Shown here piece by piece: positions 1 through 7,820 of a stretch of 64,000 nucleotides of DNA. The stretch comes from a virus: the IMG/VR virus record IMGVR_UViG_3300042922_001182, positions 62,001-126,000 of that record; one strand, 5' to 3'. The notes under the pieces are model-generated. The model was not told where the DNA came from. It was given only the letters and a program-made list of their open reading frames with translations, and did no database searches. The position numbers and the translations under genes are program-made. The stretch's first letter is position 1; every line of letters begins with the position of its first letter.

Positions 1-296
1 CCCAGGACGGCCGCTCCAAGCGCACGCCCATCACGGAGTACCCCGTGCAGGAGCGCGGCGGCTTCGGCCGCATCGCCACCCAGCTCCAGGAGAACGACCT
101 CCTGATCAAGGCGCTCATCGTCAAGGAGGAGGACATCATGTTCATTAGCTCCGAGAAGATGGCCCGCGTCCCCGCAGAAGAGATCAAGATCTACCTGCGT
201 CCCACCTACGGCATCAAGGCGGTCAGCCTGGACGAGGGCGCGTACCTCGTCGACGTGGTCCGCATCGACGCCGATGAGACCTCGGAAGAGGTCTAG
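1..296 (+). CDS. Type II topoisomerase subunit A (GyrA/ParC-like), C-terminal part
   Basis: The reading frame is open at the left edge and ends at 296, so only the last 98 residues are seen. They look like blades of the GyrA/ParC C-terminal beta-pinwheel, which wraps DNA: GRSKRTPITEYP, then ERGGFGRIATQL, then DIMFISSEKMARVPAEEI, then YGIKAVSLDEGAYLVDV, matching the family pattern of G-x-KRTPLSEF, a Gly-rich turn, a DEIMLVT-like strand and G(V/I)-x-x-(I/V)-x-LxEGD. Catalytic tyrosine and N-terminal domains would lie outside the window. Gyrase or topoisomerase IV subunits are known from large phages, where they relieve supercoiling during replication. I cannot tell gyrase from topoisomerase IV here. 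Confidence 0.72.
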   Translation, partial: QDGRSKRTPITEYPVQERGGFGRIATQLQENDLLIKALIVKEEDIMFISSEKMARVPAEEIKIYLRPTYGIKAVSLDEGAYLVDVVRIDADETSEEV

Positions 297-336
297 CGAG
301 ACAACTGAACAGACGCCGGGAGACCGGCTGTACGGA

Positions 337-358
337 GCCGGGGGTGCGAGCCCCCGGC
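337..358 (+). terminator. Hairpin between topoisomerase gene and next gene
   Basis: GCCGGGGG and CCCCCGGC form an 8-bp stem around TGCGAG. No T-run follows, so it may be an mRNA-stabilising or weak terminator hairpin rather than a classical intrinsic terminator. Confidence 0.4.
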
Positions 359-381
359 CTACCAAGAAAGGAACAACGACA

Positions 382-1020
382 ATGCCGTCTGAGCACAGGA
401 GGCTCTCTGCCAGGGAGATCGGAGAGGGGATCGAGGTCCAGCGTTTGCGGGTCTACGGCCTCTACAACCACCAGGGCGCGATCCCTCCTGAAACGTCGAA
501 GAAGATCCACGAGGACCTGAAGGGGCTCTTCCCGACCACCAAGGTCAAGAGCTTCTCCACCCTCGGTTCCGCTGACAAGATGAAGTACCTGGAGTGGCTG
601 AAGGAACAGCCCTCGTCCGGGGAAGAAGACAAGGGAAAGGAAGCGCAAGAGATGACCCAGAACAAGGGGCAGGAGTCCGGAGAGGTCACGGTGGTCCCCA
701 ACGACCGCTCCAAGGTGATCGTCATCCTGGGCACGGAGCTGGCCGAGCGACGGGAAGAGGTGAACTCCCTCCGTCTCATGCTCAAGGAGCGTGACTCGGA
801 GATCGGCTACATGTCGACCCAGATCGTCCAGAAGCTCAAGGAGGACAACGAGTACAAGGACCTCCTCATCGAGGAGCAGAAGGCCGAGATCGAGGCCCTC
901 AAGGAGAAGCTGAAGGAGTTCGAGCAGGTTCCCTCCCCCAAGTTGGACAAGGAGGAGAAGGAAGTGCTTGAAAAATTGCAGTTCAGGGTTGAAGGGGGTG
1001 GTACCGCATCGGCCGCTTGA
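382..1020 (+). CDS. Coiled-coil protein, N-terminal half of a split paralogue
   Basis: Function unknown. The ATG at 382 follows AAAGGAACAACGACA, a plausible ribosome binding site. The 212-residue product opens with RLRVYGLYN, has KMKYLEWLKEQP near residue 70, and then a long Glu/Lys-rich coiled coil (about residues 120-205). The downstream gene at 1543-2379 shows the same architecture (ERLRVYG, DYYRWLQAQP, coiled coil) followed by a C-terminal domain. Here that C-terminal domain is found in another frame (968-1453), so this copy is probably broken by a frameshift or is a naturally split pair. The last residues (GGGTASAA) have no counterpart in the paralogue, as expected after a frame change. 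Confidence 0.6.
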   Translation: MPSEHRRLSAREIGEGIEVQRLRVYGLYNHQGAIPPETSKKIHEDLKGLFPTTKVKSFSTLGSADKMKYLEWLKEQPSSGEEDKGKEAQEMTQNKGQESGEVTVVPNDRSKVIVILGTELAERREEVNSLRLMLKERDSEIGYMSTQIVQKLKEDNEYKDLLIEEQKAEIEALKEKLKEFEQVPSPKLDKEEKEVLEKLQFRVEGGGTASAA

Positions 1021-1453
1021 CCCGGCGGCACTATCACTGTCCACGACCTGCGGAATCAGCGACGGAGCCCGCAAGACGAACCGCAAGATCGAGACCTTCT
1101 CCGTCTCGAAGAAGGCCCTGACGGCTATGGACGATGCCGAGAAGCGGCTTGCGGCCGTGTTCGGCCAGGACGCCGCCGATGAGATGATGGACGAGATCCT
1201 GCGTTGCATGAAGGACACCAACATGAAGGACCACAACGCGGTCAGGAAGGCGTTCCGCCTCTGCGCGGACGTGTTCATCAACCCCCGTGTCGGCGTGGCG
1301 CTCCGACGGGAGTCCTCCCTGTACCACACCCTGGGCGGTACCCACTACTACAAGAAGGACCCGATCCGGATCGTCTACCGTGCCAACGGCCCGGTGGTGA
1401 CCCTGGTCAAGGTGGGCATGCGGAACGACGTCTACGAAGACGTGGCTATGTAG
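968..1453 (+). CDS. C-terminal half of the split coiled-coil paralogue
   Basis: This frame (+1 relative to the previous gene, overlapping it by about 50 bases) encodes the domain missing from 382-1020. From about residue 40 it reads RKIETFSVSKKAL, then ADVFINP, then VGMRNDVYED. The intact paralogue at 1543-2379 has HRLAVSISKAP, MEVFMNP and IGFRKDVYRG at equivalent places. The first forty residues look like out-of-frame sequence, so the true start is unclear. TTG 968, TTG 989 and GTG 998 are all possible, and none has a strong ribosome binding site. It is either the second part of a frameshifted gene, a product of programmed frameshifting, or an independently started gene. Confidence 0.55.
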   Translation: MKNCSSGLKGVVPHRPLDPAALSLSTTCGISDGARKTNRKIETFSVSKKALTAMDDAEKRLAAVFGQDAADEMMDEILRCMKDTNMKDHNAVRKAFRLCADVFINPRVGVALRRESSLYHTLGGTHYYKKDPIRIVYRANGPVVTLVKVGMRNDVYEDVAM

Positions 1454-1461
1454 TAATCAGC

Positions 1462-1471
1462 TACATATTAT
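1462..1471 (+). promoter_or_regulatory. Putative phage promoter, CACATATTAT class
   Basis: TACATATTAT lies 71 bases upstream of the gene at 1543. It differs by one base from the CACATATTAT sites at 11564, 16793 and 35905. Proposed as a promoter for a phage-encoded RNA polymerase. Confidence 0.55.
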
Positions 1472-1479
1472 TCACTTGT

Positions 1480-1505
1480 CGGAAGGGGGCTCACGCCCTC
1501 TTCCG
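1480..1505 (+). other. Leader hairpin just after the promoter motif
   Basis: CGGAAGGGGGC (1480-1490) pairs with GCCCTCTTCCG (1495-1505) around a TCAC loop, with one G-U pair. There is no T-run. Being only eight bases past the promoter motif, it would sit at or near the 5' end of the transcript and may protect it. Confidence 0.45.
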
Positions 1506-1542
1506 GCGTCAGCTAAAGACTTACCGGAACACGAGGTCCCCG

Positions 1543-2379
1543 ATGAACATCGAAAACGAGAGGCTCAGGGTCTACGGGCCCGACTTCCAGCGTGACAAGG
1601 GCGTCCGACGCCAGATGATGCTGGACATGCAGCAGAACGTCGAAGGCGCCAAGGCACTGAAGAGCTACGGCAACCTCACATTCAAGCGGTTGAACGACTA
1701 CTACCGCTGGCTCCAGGCGCAGCCCGACTTCGGGACGCCCAAGGAGCCGCCCGCTCCGCCCCTTCGGCTCTCCGCCATCCGGAGGGCAAGCCGGGCCCGT
1801 CGGGGGGCCGCCCTGACCGCCACTCTCCGCGAGGAGGTGGCCCAGCTCAAGGGGGAGATCAACACCCTGCTCGACGACGTGGAGATCCGCGACATGGAGA
1901 TCGAGGAGCTGAAGGACAACTTGGTCGCAATCCAGGCCGAGCTGGTCCAGCACCAGATGACCACCAACGGGAACACCCACCAGGTCAGCCACCGCCTGGC
2001 CGTCTCCATCTCCAAGGCCCCGCGCCTCCTGGTCGGGCAAGCCGAGATGCTGGCCGCCGACCTAGTGGCCGCCTTCCAAGGGGACGAGGAGCGGGCTGCC
2101 GACGTCCTGGACAACATCATCGAGCGCTCCACCGAGAAGCTCAGGGATCACCAGTGGCAGCAGGAGGCTATGAGCCTCTGCATGGAGGTCTTCATGAACC
2201 CCTACACGGCCGGGAAGAAGCTAGGGCTCCCCTGCGAGCTGCACGACGTCACCGGCGCAACCCACACTGCGGACAGGCGCAAGATACGGGCCCTCTACAG
2301 CATCCACGAGGGCGTTCCCAACTTCCGCCGGATAGGCTTCCGCAAGGACGTCTACCGTGGAACGCAACACACCAACTGA
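1543..2379 (+). CDS. Coiled-coil protein, intact paralogue of 382-1453
   Basis: Function unknown, 278 residues. The ATG at 1543 follows ACGAGGT. The order is an N-terminal segment with RLRVYG and YYRWLQAQP, a basic linker, a coiled coil (about residues 95-140, EEVAQLKGEINTLLDDVEI) and a C-terminal alpha-helical domain with MEVFMNP and a closing GFRKDVYRG. The same blocks occur in the two preceding frames, so the three frames represent a duplication in which the upstream copy has lost its frame. The N-terminal helix plus coiled coil could be an oligomerisation unit, but no known DNA-binding or catalytic motif is visible. Confidence 0.7.
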   Translation: MNIENERLRVYGPDFQRDKGVRRQMMLDMQQNVEGAKALKSYGNLTFKRLNDYYRWLQAQPDFGTPKEPPAPPLRLSAIRRASRARRGAALTATLREEVAQLKGEINTLLDDVEIRDMEIEELKDNLVAIQAELVQHQMTTNGNTHQVSHRLAVSISKAPRLLVGQAEMLAADLVAAFQGDEERAADVLDNIIERSTEKLRDHQWQQEAMSLCMEVFMNPYTAGKKLGLPCELHDVTGATHTADRRKIRALYSIHEGVPNFRRIGFRKDVYRGTQHTN

Positions 2380-2389
2380 GGAGTTTCAA

Positions 2390-2986
2390 ATGGACAAGAG
2401 GTTCTTCATCAGCTCTATCTATCACGACAGCCTACGCAACATCGAGGTCGGGACCGAGGTCATGTGCCCCGTCGGCATGAACCGCGCCACCGTCGCCGGG
2501 CGCATCCAGGTCGAGAACGCCGTCCAGTGGGGCAACATGGCCGAGTTCCTCGCCACCGCCCCCCAACACATCGCGGTCGATGGGACGGACAGCGACTTCC
2601 ACGAGGTCACCATGGTCGGCAGCATATGGTATGCCCTGCGGGTCGGCAACCAGTGGATGGGGAGCGACCTGCTCGTCCATGCCAGCGCCGTCCGCCTGCT
2701 CGTGGACCCAGTTCTTGGGCTCGGGGACAAGGTTTCCTGGAACTCCGAGGACCTGGGCCTCAGCGTGGACGACCTGGGGATGGTGTCGGCCATCATGGAC
2801 CTGCTGAGGGCCCCGGACTACCACAGGGTCCGCCTGGCCCTGGCCAAGTACCTCGGACCGGCCTTCAGCGCCGAGTCCATCCGCCAGATGATGTTCAAGG
2901 ACCGCTACTGGTACCTCGTTGAGCACCAACAGGGCAAGCACTTCTACGCCGAGAGCACGCTCTCCCGCGAACCGATGTTCTACTAG
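2390..2986 (+). CDS. Unknown 198-aa protein
   Basis: Not recognised. The ATG at 2390 follows GAGGAG with good spacing and begins 8 bases after the previous stop, so it is co-transcribed with 1543-2379. The N-terminal half reads as beta-rich with a possible SH3-like strand pattern (IEVGTEVMCPVGMNRATVAG), and the C-terminal half as helical with many aromatic residues (FKDRYWYLVEHQQGKHFY). No signal peptide, membrane segment or metal-binding cysteine pair. Confidence 0.65.
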   Translation: MDKRFFISSIYHDSLRNIEVGTEVMCPVGMNRATVAGRIQVENAVQWGNMAEFLATAPQHIAVDGTDSDFHEVTMVGSIWYALRVGNQWMGSDLLVHASAVRLLVDPVLGLGDKVSWNSEDLGLSVDDLGMVSAIMDLLRAPDYHRVRLALAKYLGPAFSAESIRQMMFKDRYWYLVEHQQGKHFYAESTLSREPMFY

Positions 2987-2998
2987 GAGAATACGAAC

Positions 2999-3328
2999 TT
3001 GGAAGAGAAAGACTTTCGCTACTCCCCCGATTCCGACTTCAAGCGGCTTAAGGGAAGCCTGGAGCTGCACGTACTCGGAAAATCCAAGGAGATCCACATC
3101 GTCACGGTCTCTGACCAGGACGGCTTCCAGTTCCTCGTCACCTGCGAGGCCGGACAGGTCCGACCTGGCGCCCTCGTGGAGATGGAGGGGACCTTCGGCG
3201 TCTGCGCCGACCTCTACATCGTCGAGTCCACCCCCACCGGAATCACCCTGCCCAACGGCATCACCGTCCACACCACCGAGGCCCAGAACAGGTCCGGCGC
3301 GTGGGACGAGATGCTCACCGGCGACTAG
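2999..3328 (+). CDS. Unknown 109-aa protein, TTG start
   Basis: Not recognised. The frame begins with TTG at 2999 after TAGGAGAATACGAAC, the only start that uses this ribosome binding site. The protein is acidic and predicted beta-rich (SKEIHIVTVSDQDGFQFLVTC, GALVEMEGTFGVCADLYIV), perhaps an OB- or SH3-like barrel. It lies in a run of closely spaced plus-strand genes from 1543 to 4834. Confidence 0.6.
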   Translation: MEEKDFRYSPDSDFKRLKGSLELHVLGKSKEIHIVTVSDQDGFQFLVTCEAGQVRPGALVEMEGTFGVCADLYIVESTPTGITLPNGITVHTTEAQNRSGAWDEMLTGD

Positions 3329-3357
3329 CCACTACTAAGAGAAAGGAAACACGAACA

Positions 3358-4017
3358 ATGTCGCGCAAAACCTACATCGGCTTCTTCATCGCCCTCTTCA
3401 TCACCCTCTTCTGCGATGCCTCCTTCGCCTGGACCGGTGCGCCCCCGCAGAAGGCCAAGCCCGACTATGAGTCCGTCACGTCCAACCCCATCCAGTCGCA
3501 GGTGGGTGGCCTGGTCATGCAGGCCTCCGACACCGACATGATCTACACGGCCGCCGACTACGCCTTCTCCAAGGTGGGCAAGCAGGGCACCCCCGAGCAG
3601 TTCGCCAAGGAGTACGCCAAGGCCAAGGCCCACCTGACGGCGGTCGCCTTCAGCGCGGCCTTCGTCGTCGCGATGGCCGAGGAGGAGAAGCCCACGGACC
3701 CCACGTCCACCGTCTACGCCCAGGCCATGCGGAACGGGATCTCGTCGGTCGCCGACGCCATGTCCGACATGTACGACGACTCCAGCGAGATCCTGGCCCT
3801 GAAGCGCCAGAAGCCGTCCGACAAGTTCGTCGAGCGCTACAACAAGGCGCGTATCGCCAAGAACCGCGCCTGGGAGACCACGGGCGTCCAGCCCCAGGCG
3901 ATGGCCGGTAGCCACATGTACGCCCGCGTCTACGCCGCCATCCTGGAGGACTACACGAAGGCGTACTACGACGGCGGCCTCCGGGTAGCGAAGATCATGC
4001 TCAAGCGCGGGTACTAG
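3358..4017 (+). CDS. Secreted or periplasmic protein with signal peptide
   Basis: Function unknown, 219 residues. The ATG at 3358 follows AAAGGAAACACGAACA. Residues 1-24 form a classical Sec signal peptide: positive MSRK, hydrophobic core GFFIALFITLF, and a cleavage site ending ASFA before WTG. The mature part is alpha-helical, with AKEYAKAKAHLTAVAFSAAFVVAMA and a Tyr-rich end. An exported phage protein could act on the cell envelope (superinfection exclusion or lysis) or protect infected cells, but no catalytic motif of lysins or known exclusion proteins is seen. Confidence 0.7.
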   Translation: MSRKTYIGFFIALFITLFCDASFAWTGAPPQKAKPDYESVTSNPIQSQVGGLVMQASDTDMIYTAADYAFSKVGKQGTPEQFAKEYAKAKAHLTAVAFSAAFVVAMAEEEKPTDPTSTVYAQAMRNGISSVADAMSDMYDDSSEILALKRQKPSDKFVERYNKARIAKNRAWETTGVQPQAMAGSHMYARVYAAILEDYTKAYYDGGLRVAKIMLKRGY

Positions 4018-4018
4018 G

Positions 4019-4834
4019 TTGAGGACGCTTGAGAGCGTATTCGCCGGGCACAAGGGCCACGGGGGTCTGTACGACGCCGGTAAGCTCACAGAGGAGGAGA
4101 TGGAGTCGTCGGAGCTCTGCGAGGCCCTCTGGCGCATGGCCGAGATCTCCAAGGCCGCCGTGCGCCTCTACTCCTCGGACGCCGGTCAGAAGGACCTGAT
4201 CGATGCCTTCCAGGTGTTCGCCTCGGACTCCTGGGAGGTATCCATGGCCATGAAGCGCAACCTCCTACGCTCGTACTTCCACCGCATCAGGGCCGAGAAG
4301 ACGCCGGACCCGGCGAGGGTCCTCTTCGACAGGGTGCCGTTGGAGTTCGACGACGGGTACGCGGTCTACCCGGCGGTCAACATCGACGACCTCCAGCTGC
4401 TCGGCAGCAAGTACGTCAAGCGTCCCAGGATGTTCACCAGGTTCTCGTCGGAGCTAGAGGCCATCCCCGACACCCACCTCGTCCTGGCCGAGCCCCTCGA
4501 CGAGGAGGAGCAGGAGATCCTGACGGAGGCCGAGCGGATCGCCGAGTCAGGAACGTCCATGGCGCTCGTGGCCTTCGGCCCCCCTGGGAAGGGGCGGGAG
4601 GAAGTGATCACGATATCGGTATCCAACCTGATGGACTCCAGACAGAGGCTGGAAGAGTCGTACGACCGTTGCAAGCAGATCCTATCATGGGAGATCGCCT
4701 CCCGGCTCCACCTCGGACGGGACCCCGTAGGGGTCGGCGACCTTGAGGACGGAAGGCACGCGCTGGTGTGCCGGTGCACCGTCGAATCAAAGGGACTGAC
4801 CTTCACTGCAAAGAGGAAGGTTATCGACTTCTAA
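4019..4834 (+). CDS. Unknown 271-aa protein
   Basis: Not recognised. The frame can start at TTG 4019, immediately after the previous stop. No good ribosome binding site is present, which suggests translational coupling. The sequence is mixed alpha/beta and acidic, with an EEEQEILTEAERIAESG helix near residue 165 and a basic C-terminus (TAKRKVIDF). It is the last gene before the terminator at 4836-4892. Confidence 0.6.
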   Translation: MRTLESVFAGHKGHGGLYDAGKLTEEEMESSELCEALWRMAEISKAAVRLYSSDAGQKDLIDAFQVFASDSWEVSMAMKRNLLRSYFHRIRAEKTPDPARVLFDRVPLEFDDGYAVYPAVNIDDLQLLGSKYVKRPRMFTRFSSELEAIPDTHLVLAEPLDEEEQEILTEAERIAESGTSMALVAFGPPGKGREEVITISVSNLMDSRQRLEESYDRCKQILSWEIASRLHLGRDPVGVGDLEDGRHALVCRCTVESKGLTFTAKRKVIDF

Positions 4835-4835
4835 G

Positions 4836-4892
4836 GGACCAGCCACGCCGAGAGGCGAGGCTGGTCCGCTTGGTTCGCCCTTGATTTTTTTC
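4836..4892 (+). terminator. Intrinsic terminator
   Basis: GGACCAGCC and GGCTGGTCC form the outer stem, with CGCC/GGCG inside it. A run of seven T follows at 4884-4891. It separates the 1543-4834 gene set from the operon starting at 4957. Confidence 0.75.
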
Positions 4893-4914
4893 TGCGTTCC
4901 CTGACAGCCTGGCA

Positions 4915-4926
4915 AACAATCCGATA
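4915..4926 (+). promoter_or_regulatory. Putative late promoter AACA-N6-TA
   Basis: AACA-ATCCGA-TA, followed by TATT, lies 31 bases upstream of the ATG at 4957 and just after a terminator. The same AACA-N6-TA pattern precedes the portal, sheath, prohead protease and small terminase genes. A host sigma70-like reading (CTGACA, 18 bases, TATATT at 4901-4930) is also possible. Confidence 0.6.
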
Positions 4927-4956
4927 TATTCGGAGAGAAATGGAGGCCCGAAGGGA

Positions 4957-6132
4957 ATGGCTTCAAAGGAAGGGGCGAACGCCCTAAAGGAAATAGGGGG
5001 GCCGCTGTCGGCCTCCCTCGCCAACAAGGACAACAGCGCCAGACTGAAGCAGGCGGTTAGGTCGTACGTGGACGCGCACTCCAAGGTGCTCTTGGCGTCC
5101 CACCCGGGTAACCGCCTCTACTTCAGGGAGGCCGACGAGGACGCGCTCTTCAAGGCTGCGGGAGTCAGCCGCGAGGACGTGGACCTGGTCATCAAGAGGT
5201 ACAAGCTGGCCGACAGCACCTGGAGGATCCTCAACAGGGCCTTCTACTGGGCTGGGGCGCTGGCCGTCAGGCACTACCTGGTGTCCAAGGACGAGGAGGG
5301 GGCGCAGCACGCGCTCATCTACCTCGTCCTTCCCATGTACGCGTCTCTCCAGTTCAAGTACTGGAAGCACGAGCCCTCGGGCCACCTGGAGGCCGTGATG
5401 GAGTACACGGTCAACAACCTGAGCAACAAGTTCAAGCTCAAGGAGATGCGGACGATCATCGCCACCCTCCAGTACACCGCCAACTCGACGCTGGAGAAGT
5501 ACAAGGACGGCATCATCAAGGGCGACGACGAGGAGCTCCGCTACTTCCTGTCGCAGCTCTGGATCCGCATCAACGGGTTCCTCCAGAGCGTCGCCAACGA
5601 GTTCTACTCTAACGTGGAGAAGGGCAACCACCTCTACATCGAGAAGGAGCCCGGCGAGGACAGCTTCCGCGAGGTCGACAACGTGTCGATGCTCGTGGCC
5701 AGGCTCTCCGAGTCCAGCTTCAACAGGGCGGTGACCGGCGGCGTGGACACCAGGACGGCCACCGCCGCTTCCACCATCTCCGGGGTCAGCACCTCGGCGA
5801 TCAGGTCGGCGCTGGAGAAGATCAACAGCGAGAAGTCGGCGGAGGTCAAGGAACTGATCACGCTGACCCTCCAGATGTACTTCTCCGACGGCAAGCGGCA
5901 ACCGGACACCGTGGGGACCAACCAGTTCTTGGTGGAGTCCATCAAGAACCTGACCAAGAGCAACACGAAGGAGGAGGCCGTCCTTAGGACAAAGGACATC
6001 CTCGACGACATGCTGCTCACGACGAGCGAGAAGTACAACTCCTCCGAGAGACCGGCCACCAGGGCCAACTTCCGGAAGGCCATCTACATCTACTACGTCA
6101 TTCTGATCCAGCAGACCTACATGGGGAACTAG
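4957..6132 (+). CDS. Unknown 391-aa protein, probable late or virion protein
   Basis: Not recognised. The first gene of the 4957-8935 operon, behind an AACA-N6-TA late-type promoter, so a virion or morphogenesis role is inferred from expression class only. The ATG at 4957 follows CGAAGGGA. The protein is mostly helical, with Tyr/Trp-rich stretches (RAFYWAGALAVRHYLVS, HALIYLVLPMYASLQFKYW) and a Ser/Thr-rich linker near residue 265. It has no signal peptide or clear membrane segment. Its operon also carries an RNA polymerase beta fragment, so an unrecognised polymerase-associated or internal capsid protein is another possibility. Confidence 0.65.
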   Translation: MASKEGANALKEIGGPLSASLANKDNSARLKQAVRSYVDAHSKVLLASHPGNRLYFREADEDALFKAAGVSREDVDLVIKRYKLADSTWRILNRAFYWAGALAVRHYLVSKDEEGAQHALIYLVLPMYASLQFKYWKHEPSGHLEAVMEYTVNNLSNKFKLKEMRTIIATLQYTANSTLEKYKDGIIKGDDEELRYFLSQLWIRINGFLQSVANEFYSNVEKGNHLYIEKEPGEDSFREVDNVSMLVARLSESSFNRAVTGGVDTRTATAASTISGVSTSAIRSALEKINSEKSAEVKELITLTLQMYFSDGKRQPDTVGTNQFLVESIKNLTKSNTKEEAVLRTKDILDDMLLTTSEKYNSSERPATRANFRKAIYIYYVILIQQTYMGN

Positions 6133-6146
6133 AAGGAGGTGAGCCC

Positions 6147-6695
6147 GTGGAGCAACAGAGGAAAGTCGGGACGACCCGCTTGGATCGCCTCGAAGAGCTG
6201 ATGGAACTCGACAGGAAGGGCGCTCTGCCGCCCGTCCAGCGGCTCCCTCCCGTCCCCAAGGCCCCCGAGCTGCCGCCCAGCAAGAGGGACCAGGCGAAGG
6301 CGGTGGCCCGCAAGCGGACCGCCCCCGACCCCGTCGCGGGGGTCAAGCGGGCCCCCGTGGCCTCGACCGCGAGGCTCCACGAGCCCCCGAAGGCGCCGAA
6401 GCCGGTCGAGGTACTCAAGGAAGAGATCAAGCAGACACCGGAGCCCCCTCCGCTTGAGGTCAAGCTGAGCAAGCAGCCCCAAGCTGGGGACGAGATCGAG
6501 TTCGTCGCGTCGCCGATGTCCCCCGGGATGCCGTTCCGCATCTACCAGGGAATCATCACCAAGGTGGGCGACGGCGGTCTGGCCAACGTCACGCTGGAGC
6601 ACCCCAGCGGCCCGTGCAGCCTGACAGCGGTGAAGCACCTGGGAGAGGAAACATGGCCCACCTTGCACAGGTGGCGTTTGAAAGAAGGAGACTGA
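6147..6695 (+). CDS. Proline-rich protein with C-terminal beta domain
   Basis: Unknown function, 182 residues. GTG at 6147 is chosen because the strong ribosome binding site AGAAGGAGGTGA lies just upstream. Residues 1-110 are disordered and rich in Pro, Lys and Ala (PPVQRLPPVPKAPELPPSK). The C-terminal 70 residues look like a small beta barrel (AGDEIEFVASPMSPGMPFRIYQG, GGLANVTLEHP), perhaps SH3-like. It starts 14 bases after the previous stop, in the late-type operon. Confidence 0.6.
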   Translation: MEQQRKVGTTRLDRLEELMELDRKGALPPVQRLPPVPKAPELPPSKRDQAKAVARKRTAPDPVAGVKRAPVASTARLHEPPKAPKPVEVLKEEIKQTPEPPPLEVKLSKQPQAGDEIEFVASPMSPGMPFRIYQGIITKVGDGGLANVTLEHPSGPCSLTAVKHLGEETWPTLHRWRLKEGD

Positions 6696-6697
6696 TC

Positions 6698-7243
6698 ATG
6701 TTCTTGGAGAACGCACGCCGCATCGACCCTACGGCCTACAAGTACCCGCTCATCATGGAGGCCAGGCCGCTCATCGACCGCCTCCTGGAGAGCGCCGACC
6801 CCACCGCCCAGCTCGTCCTCACCGAGGCCGAGCAGGACAAGGTCGTCGAAGAGGGCAAGAATTGGCTCGAAGAGAGCAAGCGCATGCTGGAGCTGAAGAA
6901 GGCGCAACACGCCACGGCGTCGGACCTGGCCAAGGTGCACGCCCAGTGGACCGCCGGGATCTACATCGTCAGCCTGCTCGTCGGCTTCCTGGGCTTCCCC
7001 CTGGTGCTCGTTACCGGCTACGTCGGCATCCTCCTCTTCGCCGTCATCAGCACCCTGCTGTCGATCGCCTTCTGGATCAACGCTGTCCTTGCGGTCGGAA
7101 ACTTCGCCGCCAGCGTATCGATCAAGAAGCAGATGGAGCAGGAGCTGGACAAGCTGGAGGGCATCCGCAGCCGCTCCTCCGACCGAAAGGTCAAAGAGAA
7201 GATCGATGACCTCATCACCCGCGTCCGTCGAGACATGGACTAG
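6698..7243 (+). CDS. Membrane protein, paralogue of 7258-7818
   Basis: Unknown function, 181 residues. The ATG at 6698 follows GAAGGAG. An N-terminal helical region (LVLTEAEQDKVVEEGKNWLEE) precedes two adjacent hydrophobic segments at about residues 88-145 (GIYIVSLLVGFLGFPLVLV and GILLFAVISTLLSIAFWI). A charged coiled-coil tail (KQMEQELDKLEGI, KEKIDDLITRVRRDMD) follows. The next gene has the same plan, so this is a tandem duplication. Packaged membrane proteins are unusual in tailed phages. They may instead act on the host membrane late in infection. Confidence 0.65.
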   Translation: MFLENARRIDPTAYKYPLIMEARPLIDRLLESADPTAQLVLTEAEQDKVVEEGKNWLEESKRMLELKKAQHATASDLAKVHAQWTAGIYIVSLLVGFLGFPLVLVTGYVGILLFAVISTLLSIAFWINAVLAVGNFAASVSIKKQMEQELDKLEGIRSRSSDRKVKEKIDDLITRVRRDMD

Positions 7244-7257
7244 GAAAGGAAGAGAAG

Positions 7258-7818
7258 ATGTTCCTCAGCGAGTACCAGAACAGACCCCAAGGTCCCGTCA
7301 GGAGGTCCCTGGCGGACTACCCCACCCTGAGGGAGGCGACCGGTCTGGTAGAGAGGGCCCTACAGGGTGACTTCGACGCCGCCGAGATCGTCCTCACCGA
7401 GGAGGAAAAGGCGAACAGCCTGGCGGAGGCCAAGCGATGGGTCGACGAAGTCCAGGAGTTCGTACGCCAGAAGGACCGCAAGATCCGCAGCGAGTCGGAG
7501 GCCTCCAAGGCCATCGCCTGGATCGGCTCCGGCGTCTACATCTTCGGCCTTCTCATGATGATCGCCGCTCCCCTCAGCCTGGCGATCGGGCTCCTCGGCC
7601 TGCTCGCATCCCTGGTGGGCGTGGTCGTGATGTTCATCAGCGCCGGTAAGGCCGACAACGCCCGCAGGATGTCGATCCAGCTCCGGGAGGAGGGCCGCAA
7701 GCTCCGCCGCATGCGCGACAAGGCCAAGGACCAGAAGCTCAAGGACCAGATCGACGACGTCCTCGACAAGATCGACCAGAACAACGACGAGATCCTGGAC
7801 GCCACCAGGGGAGGTTAA
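7258..7818 (+). CDS. Membrane protein, paralogue of 6698-7243
   Basis: Unknown function, 186 residues. The ATG at 7258 follows AGGAAAGGAAGAGAAG. Same architecture as the preceding gene: IVLTEEEKANSLAEAKRWVDE near residue 45, two hydrophobic segments at about 90-130 (AWIGSGVYIFGLLMMIAAP, LAIGLLGLLASLVGVVVMF), then a basic coiled coil (KLRRMRDKAKDQKLKDQIDDVLDKID). Identity to the neighbour is moderate, so the duplication is old. A paired heteromeric complex in the cell membrane is a reasonable guess. Confidence 0.65.
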   Translation: MFLSEYQNRPQGPVRRSLADYPTLREATGLVERALQGDFDAAEIVLTEEEKANSLAEAKRWVDEVQEFVRQKDRKIRSESEASKAIAWIGSGVYIFGLLMMIAAPLSLAIGLLGLLASLVGVVVMFISAGKADNARRMSIQLREEGRKLRRMRDKAKDQKLKDQIDDVLDKIDQNNDEILDATRGG

Positions 7819-7820
7819 AC

